From NCBI RefSeq assembly GCF_001262015.1, contig NZ_CP012074.1, forward strand, positions 950,501 to 1,014,500: a stretch of DNA of 64,000 nucleotides, read 5' to 3'. The first letter of the stretch is position 1, and the number at the start of each line of letters is the position of its first letter. Under the pieces are notes generated by a model, which saw nothing but the letters and a program-made list of their open reading frames with translations, did not search any database and had not been told where the DNA came from. This DNA comes from Prevotella fusca JCM 17724. Its GTDB lineage: Bacteria > Bacteroidota > Bacteroidia > Bacteroidales > Bacteroidaceae. Below are positions 1-9,180 of this stretch, piece after piece. The position numbers and the translations under genes are program-made.

Positions 1-8
1 TGCGAAGA

Positions 9-284
9 TTACTTGCGGAGACCCAAAGCCTTGATAATAGCACGATAACGTGTTACGTCACGGTCGTAGAGGTAATCGAGCAATGCACGACGCTTACCTA
101 CGAGGCGTGTCAATGAGCGAGTAGTAACATAGTCCTTGCGGTTCTTCTTTACGTGCTCGGTCAAGTGCTTGATACGATAAGAGAAAAGAGCAATCTGGCT
201 CTCAGCTGAACCTGTATCAGTTGTGTTCTGTGCTTTACCGTACTGTGAGAAGATCTCTTCCTTCTTTGCCTTGTCTAAATACAT
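9..284 (-). CDS. rpsO: 30S ribosomal protein S15
   Basis: Ribosomal protein S15 binds 16S rRNA in the platform of the small subunit early in assembly. The 91-residue product beginning MYLDKAKKEE has the normal family length and carries the conserved stretch with TGSAESQIALF and the C-terminal LVGKRRALLDYL. A longer frame opens ten codons upstream, but the MYLDKAK start fits S15 length and alignment, so I chose the ATG at 282-284. The gene is transcribed away from typA. A promoter with TAACTTTG at -7 and TTTG 19 bp upstream lies in the shared intergenic region. Confidence 0.97.
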   Translation of the reverse strand: MYLDKAKKEEIFSQYGKAQNTTDTGSAESQIALFSYRIKHLTEHVKKNRKDYVTTRSLTRLVGKRRALLDYLYDRDVTRYRAIIKALGLRK

Positions 285-393
285 GATGTTTGTTTTGATT
301 AATGTGATTTGCAATTACATCTTTCCGTCGTTAGCCGCCTTAATCACAACGGGTTACGACATCAAATGCATCGGACTCTCCGAAAATGCTGTG

Positions 394-424
394 CAAAGTT
401 ACAACTTTTTATTGGAACGACAAA
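394..424 (-). promoter_or_regulatory. promoter of rpsO
   Basis: Read on the minus strand, the -7 box is TAACTTTG (394-401) and a -33 TTTG lies at 421-424, separated by 19 bp. This matches the primary sigma-factor promoter pattern of Bacteroidota. It implies an rpsO leader of roughly 105 nt, long enough to hold a site for autoregulation by S15, but I did not identify one. Confidence 0.7.
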
Positions 425-444
425 CGTTTTCCATTTTTTATTCG

Positions 445-452
445 TAATTTTG
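445..452 (+). promoter_or_regulatory. -7 box of typA promoter
   Basis: TAATTTTG is a perfect TAnnTTTG box located 36 nt before the typA start codon. No clear TTTG was found 19-21 bp upstream, so only the -7 element is called. Confidence 0.55.
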
Positions 453-488
453 CACCATAATTTAGCGTAAGCTTTTTAAGGTATTTAA

Positions 489-2291
489 ATGCAAGATATT
501 CGTAACATCGCAGTTATTGCGCACGTTGACCACGGCAAAACAACCTTGGTTGACAAGATGATGCTCGCTGGTAAACTTTTCCGTGACGGACAAGACAACA
601 GCGGAGAGGTTCTCGACTCTAATGATTTGGAGCGTGAACGAGGGATAACAATTCTGAGTAAGAATGTAAGTATCAACTGGAAAGGAGTAAAAATCAATAT
701 TCTCGACACACCGGGCCACTCTGACTTCGGTGGTGAGGTTGAGCGTGTACTGAACATGGCAGACGGCTGCCTGCTGCTCGTAGACGCTTTCGAAGGTCCT
801 ATGCCGCAGACCCGTTTTGTGCTACAGAAGGCTTTGCAGCTCGGATTGAAGCCCGTTGTTGTCATCAACAAGGTGGACAAACCTAACTGTCGCCCAGAGG
901 AAGTATATGAGATGGTATTCGACCTTATGTGCGACCTCAACGCTACAGAAGACCAGCTGAACTTCCCAGTTGTCTATGGTTCGGCAAAGAACGGCTGGAT
1001 GAGTGAGGACTGGAAGGCACAGACTGACAACATTGACTACCTGCTCGACCTTATCCTCGAGACGATTCCAGCCCCTAAACAGCTTGAGGGAACGCCACAG
1101 ATGCTGATTACATCTTTGGATTATTCAAGCTATACAGGACGTATTGCTGTCGGTCGTGTACACCGTGGAACTTTGAAGGATGGGCAGAACATCACCATCT
1201 GTCATCGTGACGGAACACAGGAACGCACTAAAATAAAGGAGCTCCACACCTTTGAAGGCATGGGACACAAGAAGACCGACCATGTTGACTCTGGTGACAT
1301 CTGTGCTGTAATCGGTCTGGAGAAGTTTGAAATCGGTGATACCATTGCCGACTTCGAGAACCCGGAACCATTGCCACCAATCGCTGTGGACGAGCCTACG
1401 ATGAGCATGCTCTTCACCATCAACGACTCTCCTTTCTTCGGAAAGGAAGGAAAGTTCTGCACTTCCCGCCATATCAGCGACCGCCTGAGCAAGGAACTTG
1501 AGAAGAACCTTGCACTGCGTGTCTGCCAGATGGAGGACTCAATGGACAAGTGGATTGTCAGTGGTCGTGGTGTGCTCCACCTCTCCGTCCTCATCGAGAC
1601 AATGCGCCGTGAGGGCTATGAACTGCAGGTGGGACAGCCACAGGTTATCTATAAGGAGATTGACGGTCAGAAGTGCGAACCTATCGAGGAGTTGACAATC
1701 AATGTACCGACAGACTTCTCAAGCAAGATGATTGACATGGTGACCCGTCGCAAGGGCGACCTGCTCGGCATGGATGCAGAGGGCGACCGTGTGAATATCA
1801 CGTTTGAAATCCCGTCACGTGGCATCATCGGCTTGCGTACCAACGTACTGACAGCCAGCCAGGGAGAGGCAATCATGGCACACCGTTTCAAGGATTATCA
1901 GCCATTCAAGGGCGAAATTGTACGCCGCACCAATGGTTCAATGATTGCCCTGGAAGCTGGTACAGCCTACGCATACGCCATCGACAAGCTGCAGGACCGT
2001 GGTAAGTTCTTCATTGATGCAGGTGAGGAAGTCTATGGCGGACAGGTTGTGGGCGAGCACGTTCACGACAACGACCTTGTTATCAACGTTACCAAGGCAA
2101 AGCAGCTGACTAATGTTCGTGCATCCGGCTCTGACGAAAAGGCACGCGTCATCCCTAAGACTGAGATGAGTCTTGAGGAATGTCTCGAGTATATTAAGGG
2201 CAACGAATATGTTGAGGTAACACCGAAGAATATCCGTATGCGCAAGATTACACTTGACCACTTGGAGCGCAAGCGTGAAAGCAAGGATTAA
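489..2291 (+). CDS. typA: GTP-binding protein TypA/BipA
   Basis: TypA/BipA is a translational GTPase of the EF-G family. It binds the ribosome and is needed for growth under stress and at low temperature, and for large-subunit assembly. The 600-residue length is normal. The G-domain motifs are visible: AHVDHGKTT (P loop), DTPGHSDF (G3) and NKVDK (G4), followed by the beta-barrel, two alpha/beta domains and a C-terminal domain ending in lysine- and arginine-rich residues. It is monocistronic: its own -7 box lies upstream and a strong hairpin terminator follows 22 nt after the stop codon. Confidence 0.97.
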   Translation: MQDIRNIAVIAHVDHGKTTLVDKMMLAGKLFRDGQDNSGEVLDSNDLERERGITILSKNVSINWKGVKINILDTPGHSDFGGEVERVLNMADGCLLLVDAFEGPMPQTRFVLQKALQLGLKPVVVINKVDKPNCRPEEVYEMVFDLMCDLNATEDQLNFPVVYGSAKNGWMSEDWKAQTDNIDYLLDLILETIPAPKQLEGTPQMLITSLDYSSYTGRIAVGRVHRGTLKDGQNITICHRDGTQERTKIKELHTFEGMGHKKTDHVDSGDICAVIGLEKFEIGDTIADFENPEPLPPIAVDEPTMSMLFTINDSPFFGKEGKFCTSRHISDRLSKELEKNLALRVCQMEDSMDKWIVSGRGVLHLSVLIETMRREGYELQVGQPQVIYKEIDGQKCEPIEELTINVPTDFSSKMIDMVTRRKGDLLGMDAEGDRVNITFEIPSRGIIGLRTNVLTASQGEAIMAHRFKDYQPFKGEIVRRTNGSMIALEAGTAYAYAIDKLQDRGKFFIDAGEEVYGGQVVGEHVHDNDLVINVTKAKQLTNVRASGSDEKARVIPKTEMSLEECLEYIKGNEYVEVTPKNIRMRKITLDHLERKRESKD

Positions 2292-2312
2292 ATATCCTAC
2301 AAACCATAAGTC

Positions 2313-2349
2313 AAAGAGGCGGCAATCCATTGTGGACTGCCGCCTCTTT
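2313..2349 (+). terminator. rho-independent terminator after typA
   Basis: A perfect 12-bp stem (AAAGAGGCGGCA / TGCCGCCTCTTT) with a 13-nt loop, 22 nt after the typA stop. The flanking A and T runs could make it act in both directions. Confidence 0.85.
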
Positions 2350-3341
2350 CCGTTTAAGTACAATGTAACCGTGAAAGTGTTTGGGACATAGCAACAAAGG
2401 AACTTATACTACACGGTAATAGAATAAGCTCTACGGTCATACACACACTTGATTATCTCCTCGCCTCGTTCTATATCAAGCCACATGTATCGTTATCATT
2501 AAGCGCAATTGGTCATTAAAACATTTGGAACTCACATCTCACACAATCCTTTGTTATTACTTGACAATAAAGCATACATCTATCACCGTGTAAACACATG
2601 TAGAATCTTTCAAGCATCTGAAAACGATTCGTAAACAAGAGAATTTGAAACCGTGAAATATCTTTACATAAGACACCCCAAAAGATTGGTTCTTCCGTTA
2701 AATGCATAGATTGGAAACAGAATAAAGGCTTATACACCTGTATGGTATGACTGCCCAAAATCAGACGGTCTCACATAGGGGATAGGCTTACAAGATAAAA
2801 TGCAAAAAGGCAAACGGATACCATGTCCTTCCGTCTTCTTCAAACAACTTATTCCCGTATCAGCCAATGTTTGTAAATTATTTTCATGCAGTTCAAAGCT
2901 AACACATGGTCTCTTGGCTTCTAAAAGACGCCCAATTGGCTTGCAATAGATGCCCTTTTGAGGTCTAACTGACGCCCTTTTGAAGTCCAATTAAGCACCT
3001 TTTCTTGCACCACCTTATAACTAACTGATTTACTGTTGGTTGCAAACTTGCTTTTTACACGTATTCTTGCCTTTATCTGTAGATATTTTATCCGAAATTA
3101 TGTCATGATTTTTCAATCTGTTGCCTGCGGTGTTTCAATGTATTGATATGAAAAGGTTTTCTGCACCGGAAACAAATGATGAACGTTGTGCCCTGATGCA
3201 CCGATGTGGACTAAACACTTCTAAGTGGAAGTTAACCCTCATATCCTCTTTAGCGAATTCAATTCATGGAAATAAATTCAGATATGACAAATGAACATGG
3301 TTTCCTTTTCCTATCATTAGACTACACCAGTAACAAATTAA
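2350..3341. other. intergenic stretch between typA and the radical SAM gene
   Basis: About 1 kb with no convincing gene. The right half (about 2687-3171) is copy A1 of the dispersed MITE-like repeat. Nothing recognisable was seen in 2350-2686 or in 3172-3341. Frames of 80-86 codons here are carried by the repeat and are not called. Confidence 0.7.
2687..3171 (+). repeat. dispersed repeat, type A, copy A1
   Basis: About 485 bp. It begins with TTCTTCCGTTAAATGCATAG, close to the 18-bp inverted end of the element at 17153. Inside, at 2927-3003, are three tandem units of about 22 bp of the form GACGCCCwwTTGr, plus a partial fourth. Nearly the same sequence recurs inverted at 7800-8233 and in the same orientation at 18213-18625. 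Edges were judged by eye. Confidence 0.8.
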
Positions 3342-4124
3342 TTAATACGATGCGGTGCAGGGAATACCTAATGCTATGACACGGTCACGGATGGCATCCA
3401 GCTCTTCACGTGTTGCCTTTTTCAGATGCTGGTCAGGAGTCTCACGGTCGATGGTGTAAATCATCACCTCACGTGGGCCTATCTCTTTGACAGCCTCAAG
3501 CCACGGTGCAACAAAGGTTTCAGACGTATTGTCAACATCCAAGCCATCTTCAGTTGTCCCCTTCAGAAACATTGTCTGGACAATGGCCTGCCCATTGAAA
3601 GCCTTGATATCAGCAATAATGCGGTTCACGTTATATGAAGGCTGTGTGGGACGGTCTACCTTGTTGATGTAGTCGGCATTGATGGTATCAAGTTTCAGTA
3701 TATTGTTATCCACCTTTGATAACGCCTCGTGAATCTTCGGGCGGTGGATGAACGTAGAGTTACTGAGAACGGAAATCTTAGCCTCCGGGCAATACTTGTT
3801 GCGAAGGCGGATGGTATCATCAATGATTTCAGCAAAGTGAGGATGTGAGGTTGGTTCTCCATTCCCCGCAAACGTCAGCACATCGGGATGAATGTTATCC
3901 TTCTGCATTTCTTTCAGTTTGGCTTCCAAAGCCTCCGCAACACGTTCACGGCTTGGATGGGGCGTCTTTGTGCGATGGTCTTTATTGAATCCACATTCGC
4001 AGTATATGCAGTCAAAGGTGCATATCTTACCGTCTGACGGCATGAGGTTGATTCCTAATGATATGCCTAAGCGGCGGCTGTGAATGGGACCGAAGATAGG
4101 AGAAGGATAGATTATCGTACTCAT
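3342..4124 (-). CDS. radical SAM protein
   Basis: A 260-residue radical S-adenosylmethionine enzyme. The cluster-binding motif CTFDCIYC (C-x3-C-x2-C) lies near residue 35, after the N-terminal GPIHSRRLGISLGINL segment common in the COG0731-like branch. The glycine-rich SAM-binding segment is FAGNGEPTSHP. This branch includes uncharacterised proteins near Fe-S or tRNA-modification enzymes; the substrate cannot be told from sequence. A -7 box TACCTTTG on the minus strand at 4233-4240 suggests a single-gene transcript with a leader of about 105 nt. No C-terminal accessory cluster motif is evident. Confidence 0.85.
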   Translation of the reverse strand: MSTIIYPSPIFGPIHSRRLGISLGINLMPSDGKICTFDCIYCECGFNKDHRTKTPHPSRERVAEALEAKLKEMQKDNIHPDVLTFAGNGEPTSHPHFAEIIDDTIRLRNKYCPEAKISVLSNSTFIHRPKIHEALSKVDNNILKLDTINADYINKVDRPTQPSYNVNRIIADIKAFNGQAIVQTMFLKGTTEDGLDVDNTSETFVAPWLEAVKEIGPREVMIYTIDRETPDQHLKKATREELDAIRDRVIALGIPCTASY

Positions 4125-4292
4125 TGAATATGTATTTATAAACAGTTTATTTCGCTGGTTGTTACTTCAGGAACTACGGATGCAACACGTTACCTGCCCG
4201 GTTTCACCCCTGTTCCTTCATTCTTGTTACAACAAAGGTACATATTTTATTGAATATAATGTAGTTTCCTGTTACTTTTACTCGGCTTCCTG

Positions 4293-5195
4293 TTATCTCA
4301 GACAATCAATCTCATCATGCGGAAGATTCAATCCTCCTAATTTTACTCCTGCTGTAGAATAAACATTAATAGAAGGAGCAAGGTAGCTTCTGCTAAAAAT
4401 ATCCGCATCTTTTGGCTTCGGGAGATCTTTACTTGCTGTGACAGTAGCCGTCGTCAGTATCATTCGTTTTGTCAGACCTTGCTCTGCTGACATAAGAACA
4501 CTGTCGTTCATTCTCAAGAATCCAACGAATTGTTCTTCAAGAACTTTATGCTTATGTATAGCAGGATTAATAATAACCGTTAAAGGAATAGCATGTGGCG
4601 TACCTCCTCTATCTCTACAGGACAAGACTACAACAGGTTCTGCCTTCTTTACACGAAACGTGCCTTTTACCCCCGTCTTGGAAGTATATGGCTTGTTATA
4701 GGTTTTTATATCATAATCCCAGTAAATGTCATCTACCTGCATTTCCGCATACTTATCTACATGATGGGAGAATATCTTGGTCAACACCTTTGCAGACTTA
4801 TCAAACATATAGATATTATAATATTCCCCGAAATCATCCTCATCCGAGCCTGCTATGGGTTGGATAAAGAAATAGTATACCCCGAAAGGCTGATCTTCTG
4901 ACTGCAGGCTACTCATTATGAGGTAGTTCCGTTTCTTCTCAAGACTTAACTGTGCATAAGGAATATTGTAATCACTGTACGCTGCGGGGTAAGCGTCCTG
5001 GGGTAAGCCATAAGCATAGAACTCAGAGAGTGGGTCTGTATTCCCTACCTTGGTTTCACATCCTGCTTGTGTTTTACCTGTGTTTGCGGCCTGCATATAA
5101 TGACAAGATAATATCATCATGGCAATTAATGCTAAAGCCCTTCCTTTCAGTCCTGACACAGACTGGCATGCGTAAATAATCTTCTTACAATACAT
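4293..5195 (-). CDS. secreted protein of unknown function
   Basis: A 300-residue protein I do not recognise. The N-terminus is basic, followed by a hydrophobic stretch (ALALIAMMILSCHYMQAA), consistent with a signal peptide. The cysteine in it is not followed by a convincing lipobox context. The mature part is rich in aromatic and acidic residues (DEDDFGEYYNIYMFDKS) and ends in a segment naming no known domain (VYSTAGVKLGGLNLP). The last feature resembles the short C-terminal sorting or TonB-box-like tails of Bacteroidota exported proteins, but that is weak. It lies 45 nt downstream of the ADP-ribosylglycohydrolase gene on the same strand and may be cotranscribed. Confidence 0.65.
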   Translation of the reverse strand: MYCKKIIYACQSVSGLKGRALALIAMMILSCHYMQAANTGKTQAGCETKVGNTDPLSEFYAYGLPQDAYPAAYSDYNIPYAQLSLEKKRNYLIMSSLQSEDQPFGVYYFFIQPIAGSDEDDFGEYYNIYMFDKSAKVLTKIFSHHVDKYAEMQVDDIYWDYDIKTYNKPYTSKTGVKGTFRVKKAEPVVVLSCRDRGGTPHAIPLTVIINPAIHKHKVLEEQFVGFLRMNDSVLMSAEQGLTKRMILTTATVTASKDLPKPKDADIFSRSYLAPSINVYSTAGVKLGGLNLPHDEIDCLR

Positions 5196-5240
5196 AACAT
5201 CTATTTATATTATTAGAATCAGTTGTTAAAGATGAAACAC

Positions 5241-6461
5241 CTACACGTTTTGACCTATCTCCCGAAGTGTCCTCTCATCCTTATTTCCATGATAAAAGGC
5301 ATCAAGGACCTTACCAAAAACATCATTTGGTCTGACTGCATCGAAGAGCGTCATTGACGACCTGAGCTTCATAGCATCTACATGGCTGCCCATTACCGTT
5401 TCAACTTCCCCGTCGGCATGTGCTAATACTGCATTGGAAATCTCATATAACCGCTCGTTCAAGACAGGACATGCAAGATAAGTCCGGGCTTCTTCCATAT
5501 CCGCCAAGCCGTAATACTGCGCATAAACGCTACGTCCGAGTCCTTTCAGTTGCGGGAAGACATACCATATCCAATGCGTCGTTTTATGTCCCCGCCTCAT
5601 CTCTTCCAGTGCTTGCTGATAGGCATTGCCCGCATTCTGCGCCTCGATGAAACGTTCTATGTCGAAAGGATCGGCAGCCCGACAGCCCATCATCTCCTCA
5701 AAGTCATTGAGGATGGCACGCAATCCAGGTGTAAGAAGGGCATAACAACAGGTAGCAAGTTTCCTCGGAACACCATAGAAGGCTTGCGCAATACTCCCAG
5801 CCATCGCCGCTATCGTATCCGAATCGCCACCCAAGGAAACCGCAAGCCGGATCGCATCTTCAAAGCCTTCACTTTCCAGAAAGGAGAGGATAGCCTGCGG
5901 AACAGTCTTCTGACAGGTCATATCGTAGACGTAAGTAGGACGAATATCATCCAGCTGCAGGTTCAAGTCATACTGGAAATTTTCCTCCACATAGGTTTTT
6001 ATCTCCTCTTTTGATGCTCCTGCCCGTGCAAGATAAATCGCTGATGCAACTGCCCTTGCGCCTTTAATGCCTTCAGGATGATTATGCGTAACCTCTGCAG
6101 AGATCGTCGCTAACGTCAAAGCCTCATCAAGACTATGTGCATAGAAAGCCACGGGACTCACCCTCATAGCCGAACCGTTCCCACAACTATTGTAGGGTTC
6201 AGGCTTCTGATTATACAGCCACCGCATAAAGCTCCCACCATATCCTGCCGTCGGATACTGTCTGCCCAAGGTCTGCATTCGCAGCACAAGTCCTTCTTTA
6301 CTGTGCTCCTTATCTACTGTAAGCCATTCTGCCACAGCCAATGTCATTACGGTGTCGTCTGTGAACTTACTCTTCGGCGTAAACAGATGAAAGTCTTTCT
6401 TCTTTGTATTATTGAACTCATACGCCGAGCCTACGATGTCACCGATGATTGCTCCTAACAT
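5241..6461 (-). CDS. ADP-ribosylglycohydrolase fused to DUF1810 domain
   Basis: A 406-residue two-domain protein. Residues 1 to about 260 form an ADP-ribosylglycohydrolase (DraG/ARH) domain. The N-terminal GAIIGDIVGSAYEF, the Mg-binding FTDDTVMTLA, the THNHPEG motif and the second metal motif GGDSDTIAAMAG are all present, so it should be catalytically competent in removing ADP-ribose from a substrate. Residues from about 268 to 406 match the DUF1810 family, recognised by HWIWYVFPQLKGLGRS and the later SSMTLFD. The two domains are usually separate proteins. There is no signal peptide, so the enzyme is cytoplasmic. The DUF1810 role is unknown; fusion suggests a shared function in ADP-ribose or NAD-related metabolism (inference). 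Confidence 0.88.
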   Translation of the reverse strand: MLGAIIGDIVGSAYEFNNTKKKDFHLFTPKSKFTDDTVMTLAVAEWLTVDKEHSKEGLVLRMQTLGRQYPTAGYGGSFMRWLYNQKPEPYNSCGNGSAMRVSPVAFYAHSLDEALTLATISAEVTHNHPEGIKGARAVASAIYLARAGASKEEIKTYVEENFQYDLNLQLDDIRPTYVYDMTCQKTVPQAILSFLESEGFEDAIRLAVSLGGDSDTIAAMAGSIAQAFYGVPRKLATCCYALLTPGLRAILNDFEEMMGCRAADPFDIERFIEAQNAGNAYQQALEEMRRGHKTTHWIWYVFPQLKGLGRSVYAQYYGLADMEEARTYLACPVLNERLYEISNAVLAHADGEVETVMGSHVDAMKLRSSMTLFDAVRPNDVFGKVLDAFYHGNKDERTLREIGQNV

Positions 6462-6667
6462 AAATTAGTCATTTTGAAGGTTGAAAATCAAACATATAGA
6501 AGATGCTGTTTCCTCATAGATCTTATCTTTTAGAATCCGCCCCACTTCCATCCCGCACTGTTTTTGGTCACTCCTTTCAGGACTTTGCATATCAGAGGTT
6601 AAGTGCCATCGTAGACTCTGTATACAGCAGCAGAACCAATAGTGTGTCTCCTTTCGACTAAGGTAAA

Positions 6668-7522
6668 TTACTTTAAGTCAAACGGATTCTTACCACCATC
6701 CTGCTTATCAGAATGATTCAAAGGCATAAGAGCTTCCTGTAGTGTCATGACCCGACCAGTTTCAACAATCTCACCATCAGTATTGCAGATAACTCGCTGA
6801 CACTTCGCACTTACCAATGTTTCACCATCGAACACCATATCTACATTTCTGTAATAAGAGAAGGTGCTGGCACTCTCTATTGTCACTTTTCTCAATGGAT
6901 CCACATCAAAATCCTCCGTCCATATCCGCTCGCTATAAGTATTTCCTCCTTTACCTGTCAATTGTCTGGATCCCGTCAGGGAATAAGTACTCTTAACCAG
7001 AGCAATTTCCTTCTTCTTTGCCTTGCTCTTTCCCAAAGGAAATATCGTTATAGAACCTTTAATAGTTCCGTCTTCTCCAGTAGGCAGGCTGACAAGCATC
7101 TTTTCATCACGCATAATGACATCCTCAACGAATGCTGCATCTGCCAACACACCATCTTCACAATACCACGCATAGCCTTTCGTTATACGTACATTACCAG
7201 ACTTTGAGGACGGCGACTTATCAACGAAGACACAATTATCATCAGACAACACTGTCGTCTTACCACTTGCAACATCATATACCCCAAGAGTATAGAGCGA
7301 ACGCGCACCAACGTCTGACGTTTTCTTTTGCAGATGTTTCTTCTTATAGATTATCCACCGCTGTCCTTCAGAATAATCCAACACTTCACCACCCTGCCTC
7401 ACTATCTTGTCGCAGGACTTGCTCAGCTGGTTCTTATTCTGTGCAGAACAAATCATCGGAACACTCACGATTAAGCCAAAAGCAACCAGAACGTATCTGG
7501 TTATAAACCTCTTTAAGTTCAT
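6668..7522 (-). CDS. secreted protein of unknown function
   Basis: A 284-residue protein with a clear signal peptide (hydrophobic VLVAFGLIVSVPMICSAQ, cleavage likely after CSA). The mature part begins with NKNQLSKSCDKIVRQGGEV and contains a lysine-rich middle (KSKAKKKEIALVKSTYS) and beta-type segments. No family was recognised. It lies on the same strand as the ADP-ribosylglycohydrolase gene, 206 nt upstream of it, and has its own well-formed promoter. It may be periplasmic or outer-membrane associated. The function is unknown. Confidence 0.65.
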   Translation of the reverse strand: MNLKRFITRYVLVAFGLIVSVPMICSAQNKNQLSKSCDKIVRQGGEVLDYSEGQRWIIYKKKHLQKKTSDVGARSLYTLGVYDVASGKTTVLSDDNCVFVDKSPSSKSGNVRITKGYAWYCEDGVLADAAFVEDVIMRDEKMLVSLPTGEDGTIKGSITIFPLGKSKAKKKEIALVKSTYSLTGSRQLTGKGGNTYSERIWTEDFDVDPLRKVTIESASTFSYYRNVDMVFDGETLVSAKCQRVICNTDGEIVETGRVMTLQEALMPLNHSDKQDGGKNPFDLK

Positions 7523-7594
7523 ACTATTAAATCAAGTAAGTTATTATTTTAAGTTTCTTCTTTGAGCAAATAGATTGTTCATGTATATCTGGGA

Positions 7595-7625
7595 CAAAGA
7601 TATATTGATTTTTGTATATTACAAA
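7595..7625 (-). promoter_or_regulatory. promoter of the 6668..7522 gene
   Basis: Minus-strand TATCTTTG (7595-7602) with TTTG at 7622-7625, spacing 19 bp. Both boxes match the Bacteroidota consensus. The leader would be about 70 nt. Confidence 0.7.
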
Positions 7626-7799
7626 CTTTTTAGACAACTTATTCTATAACAAGCTGTTTTTATACTCTAAAGACCGAAACTCCTCATTTTAATACAGTAT
7701 TTATGCTATAAACGAGGTGAATACGATAGAATTACATGATTAAACATTAGAACTACAGATTAATTATGACAGAAAGAACCATCAACTATTTCGCAACAT

Positions 7800-8233
7800 A
7801 TTGAAAAAACATGACATAATTACGGATAAAATATATACAGATAAAGGCAAAAACACGCATAAAAAGCAAGTTCGCAACCAGCAGTAAATCAGTTAGTTAT
7901 AAGGTAGTGCAAGAAAAGGTGCTTAATTGGACTTCAAAAGGGCGTTAGTTAGACCTCAAAAGGGCATCTATTGCAAGTCAATTGGGCGTCTTTTAGAAGC
8001 CAAAAGACCATGTGTTAGCTTTGAACTGCATGAAAATAATTTACAAACGTTGGCTGATACGGGAATAAGTTGTTTGAAGAAGACGGAAGGACATGGTATC
8101 CGTTTGCTTTTTTGCATTTTATCTTGTGATCTATCCCCTATGTGAGACCATCTGATTTTGGGCAGTCATACCATACAGGTGTATAACCCTTTTATCCTGT
8201 TTCCAATCTACGCTTTTAATAGAAGAACCATAA
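7800..8233 (-). repeat. dispersed repeat, type A, copy A2 (inverted)
   Basis: Reverse-orientation copy of the element at 2687-3171, nearly identical over its central 300 bp. The 22-bp tandem units lie at about 7913-7990. The outer end, CTTTTAATAGAAGAACCA, is a degraded version of the terminal inverted repeat and abuts the lpxA terminator. Confidence 0.8.
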
Positions 8234-8265
8234 AAAAGGAGAGCCAACCTCACGGCTGTCTCTCC
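8232..8265 (-). terminator. rho-independent terminator after lpxA
   Basis: On the minus strand, GGAGAG...CTCTCC stem (with GCC/GGC extension) followed by six T residues, 28 nt beyond the lpxA stop codon. Confidence 0.75.
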
Positions 8266-8293
8266 CCATCATCATAAATTTATAGGTATGAAT

Positions 8294-9076
8294 TTACAAT
8301 TTGCTGATGATTCCTTCTTCTGTACTACGCAAGAAATCAACGATGTTACGGATTTCGGGCGAAGCAGGCACCTGCTGTTCTATCTGTATGCAGGCATCAA
8401 AGACTGATGTCTGACCATGGAACAACAGACGATAGGCATTGGCAATGTGTTTCAGAATCTTCTCATCAGCACCTGCCCTTTTGCCAACAGTAGTGTTTAC
8501 ACCGTGATAACCGACAGGCGAACCACCTGCTATGATATAGGGAGGAACGTCCTTTGAGAAGGTTGTACCAGCCTGCACCACAGCATACTCACCTACACGG
8601 GTGTTGCCTTTCTCAACAACATTAGATGAGATAAGTGCACCCGTACCAATCCTGCAGTCACCTGCAATCTTTGCTCCATAACCAAAGACACAACGGTCAC
8701 CGACAACGGTGTCGTGGCTGATATGTGCACCCTCCATGAGGAAGTTGTTTGAACCGAGAACCGTCTTGCAGCCACGGTGTGTAGCACGGTTGATGACCAC
8801 ATTCTCCCGGATGATATTATTGTCACCCATGACCATCTCGCTCTTCTCACCCACAAAATCGAAATCCTGTGGTAAGGCAGCAAGTACTGCCCCCTGATGA
8901 ATCTTGTTACCGTTACCCATCCGTGTACCGTTCAAGATGCTCACGAAGGGGAAGATGACACAGTTGTCACCGATGACAACATCATCCTCTATATATACGA
9001 ACGGGAATATCGTACAGCCGTCTCCAATCTTTGCCTTTGGAGAAATCTCGGCTTTTGGACTGATTACGCTACTCAT
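8294..9076 (-). CDS. lpxA: LpxA-like UDP-GlcNAc O-acyltransferase, divergent
   Basis: A 260-residue left-handed beta-helix acyltransferase. Hexapeptide repeats run through most of residues 5-190, and the C-terminal helical part (residues 200-260) has the LpxA look, with GVNTTVGKRAG at the junction. LpxA transfers a hydroxyacyl chain to O3 of UDP-GlcNAc as the first step of lipid A synthesis. The pair of histidines equivalent to E. coli H122 and catalytic H125 is present (AHISHD, H118 and H121). The positions equivalent to H144 and H160 appear to be D140 and K156 by my hand alignment. The gene stands alone, not beside lpxD/lpxC/fabZ, so it could be a second, specialised LpxA. It follows the efflux operon by 104 nt. 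Confidence 0.8.
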   Translation of the reverse strand: MSSVISPKAEISPKAKIGDGCTIFPFVYIEDDVVIGDNCVIFPFVSILNGTRMGNGNKIHQGAVLAALPQDFDFVGEKSEMVMGDNNIIRENVVINRATHRGCKTVLGSNNFLMEGAHISHDTVVGDRCVFGYGAKIAGDCRIGTGALISSNVVEKGNTRVGEYAVVQAGTTFSKDVPPYIIAGGSPVGYHGVNTTVGKRAGADEKILKHIANAYRLLFHGQTSVFDACIQIEQQVPASPEIRNIVDFLRSTEEGIISKL

Positions 9077-9180
9077 AATCTTGAATGTTTAATTTTGACA
9101 GTACTTACCGACAACACCTTGGAATACCAGAACAGCTTGCCGGTAATCATAATCTTAAATTATGAACTTTGAATGATGAA

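Larger units (their letters stand above)
7523..8293. other. intergenic stretch with repeat A2
   Basis: 770 bp without a gene. It holds the promoter of the left gene (7595-7625), the inverted repeat copy A2 (about 7800-8233) and the terminator of lpxA (8232-8265). AT-rich sequence in 7630-7800 shows nothing recognisable. Confidence 0.7.

Noticed and set aside
2730..2990. Frame of 86 codons inside repeat A1, with near-identical 72-codon frames in A2 and a related frame in A3
   Set aside because: The frame is made by the repeat and its 22-bp units. Between A1 and A2, two of the three differences I compared change the amino acid, and A3 has a stop, so there is no sign of coding constraint.
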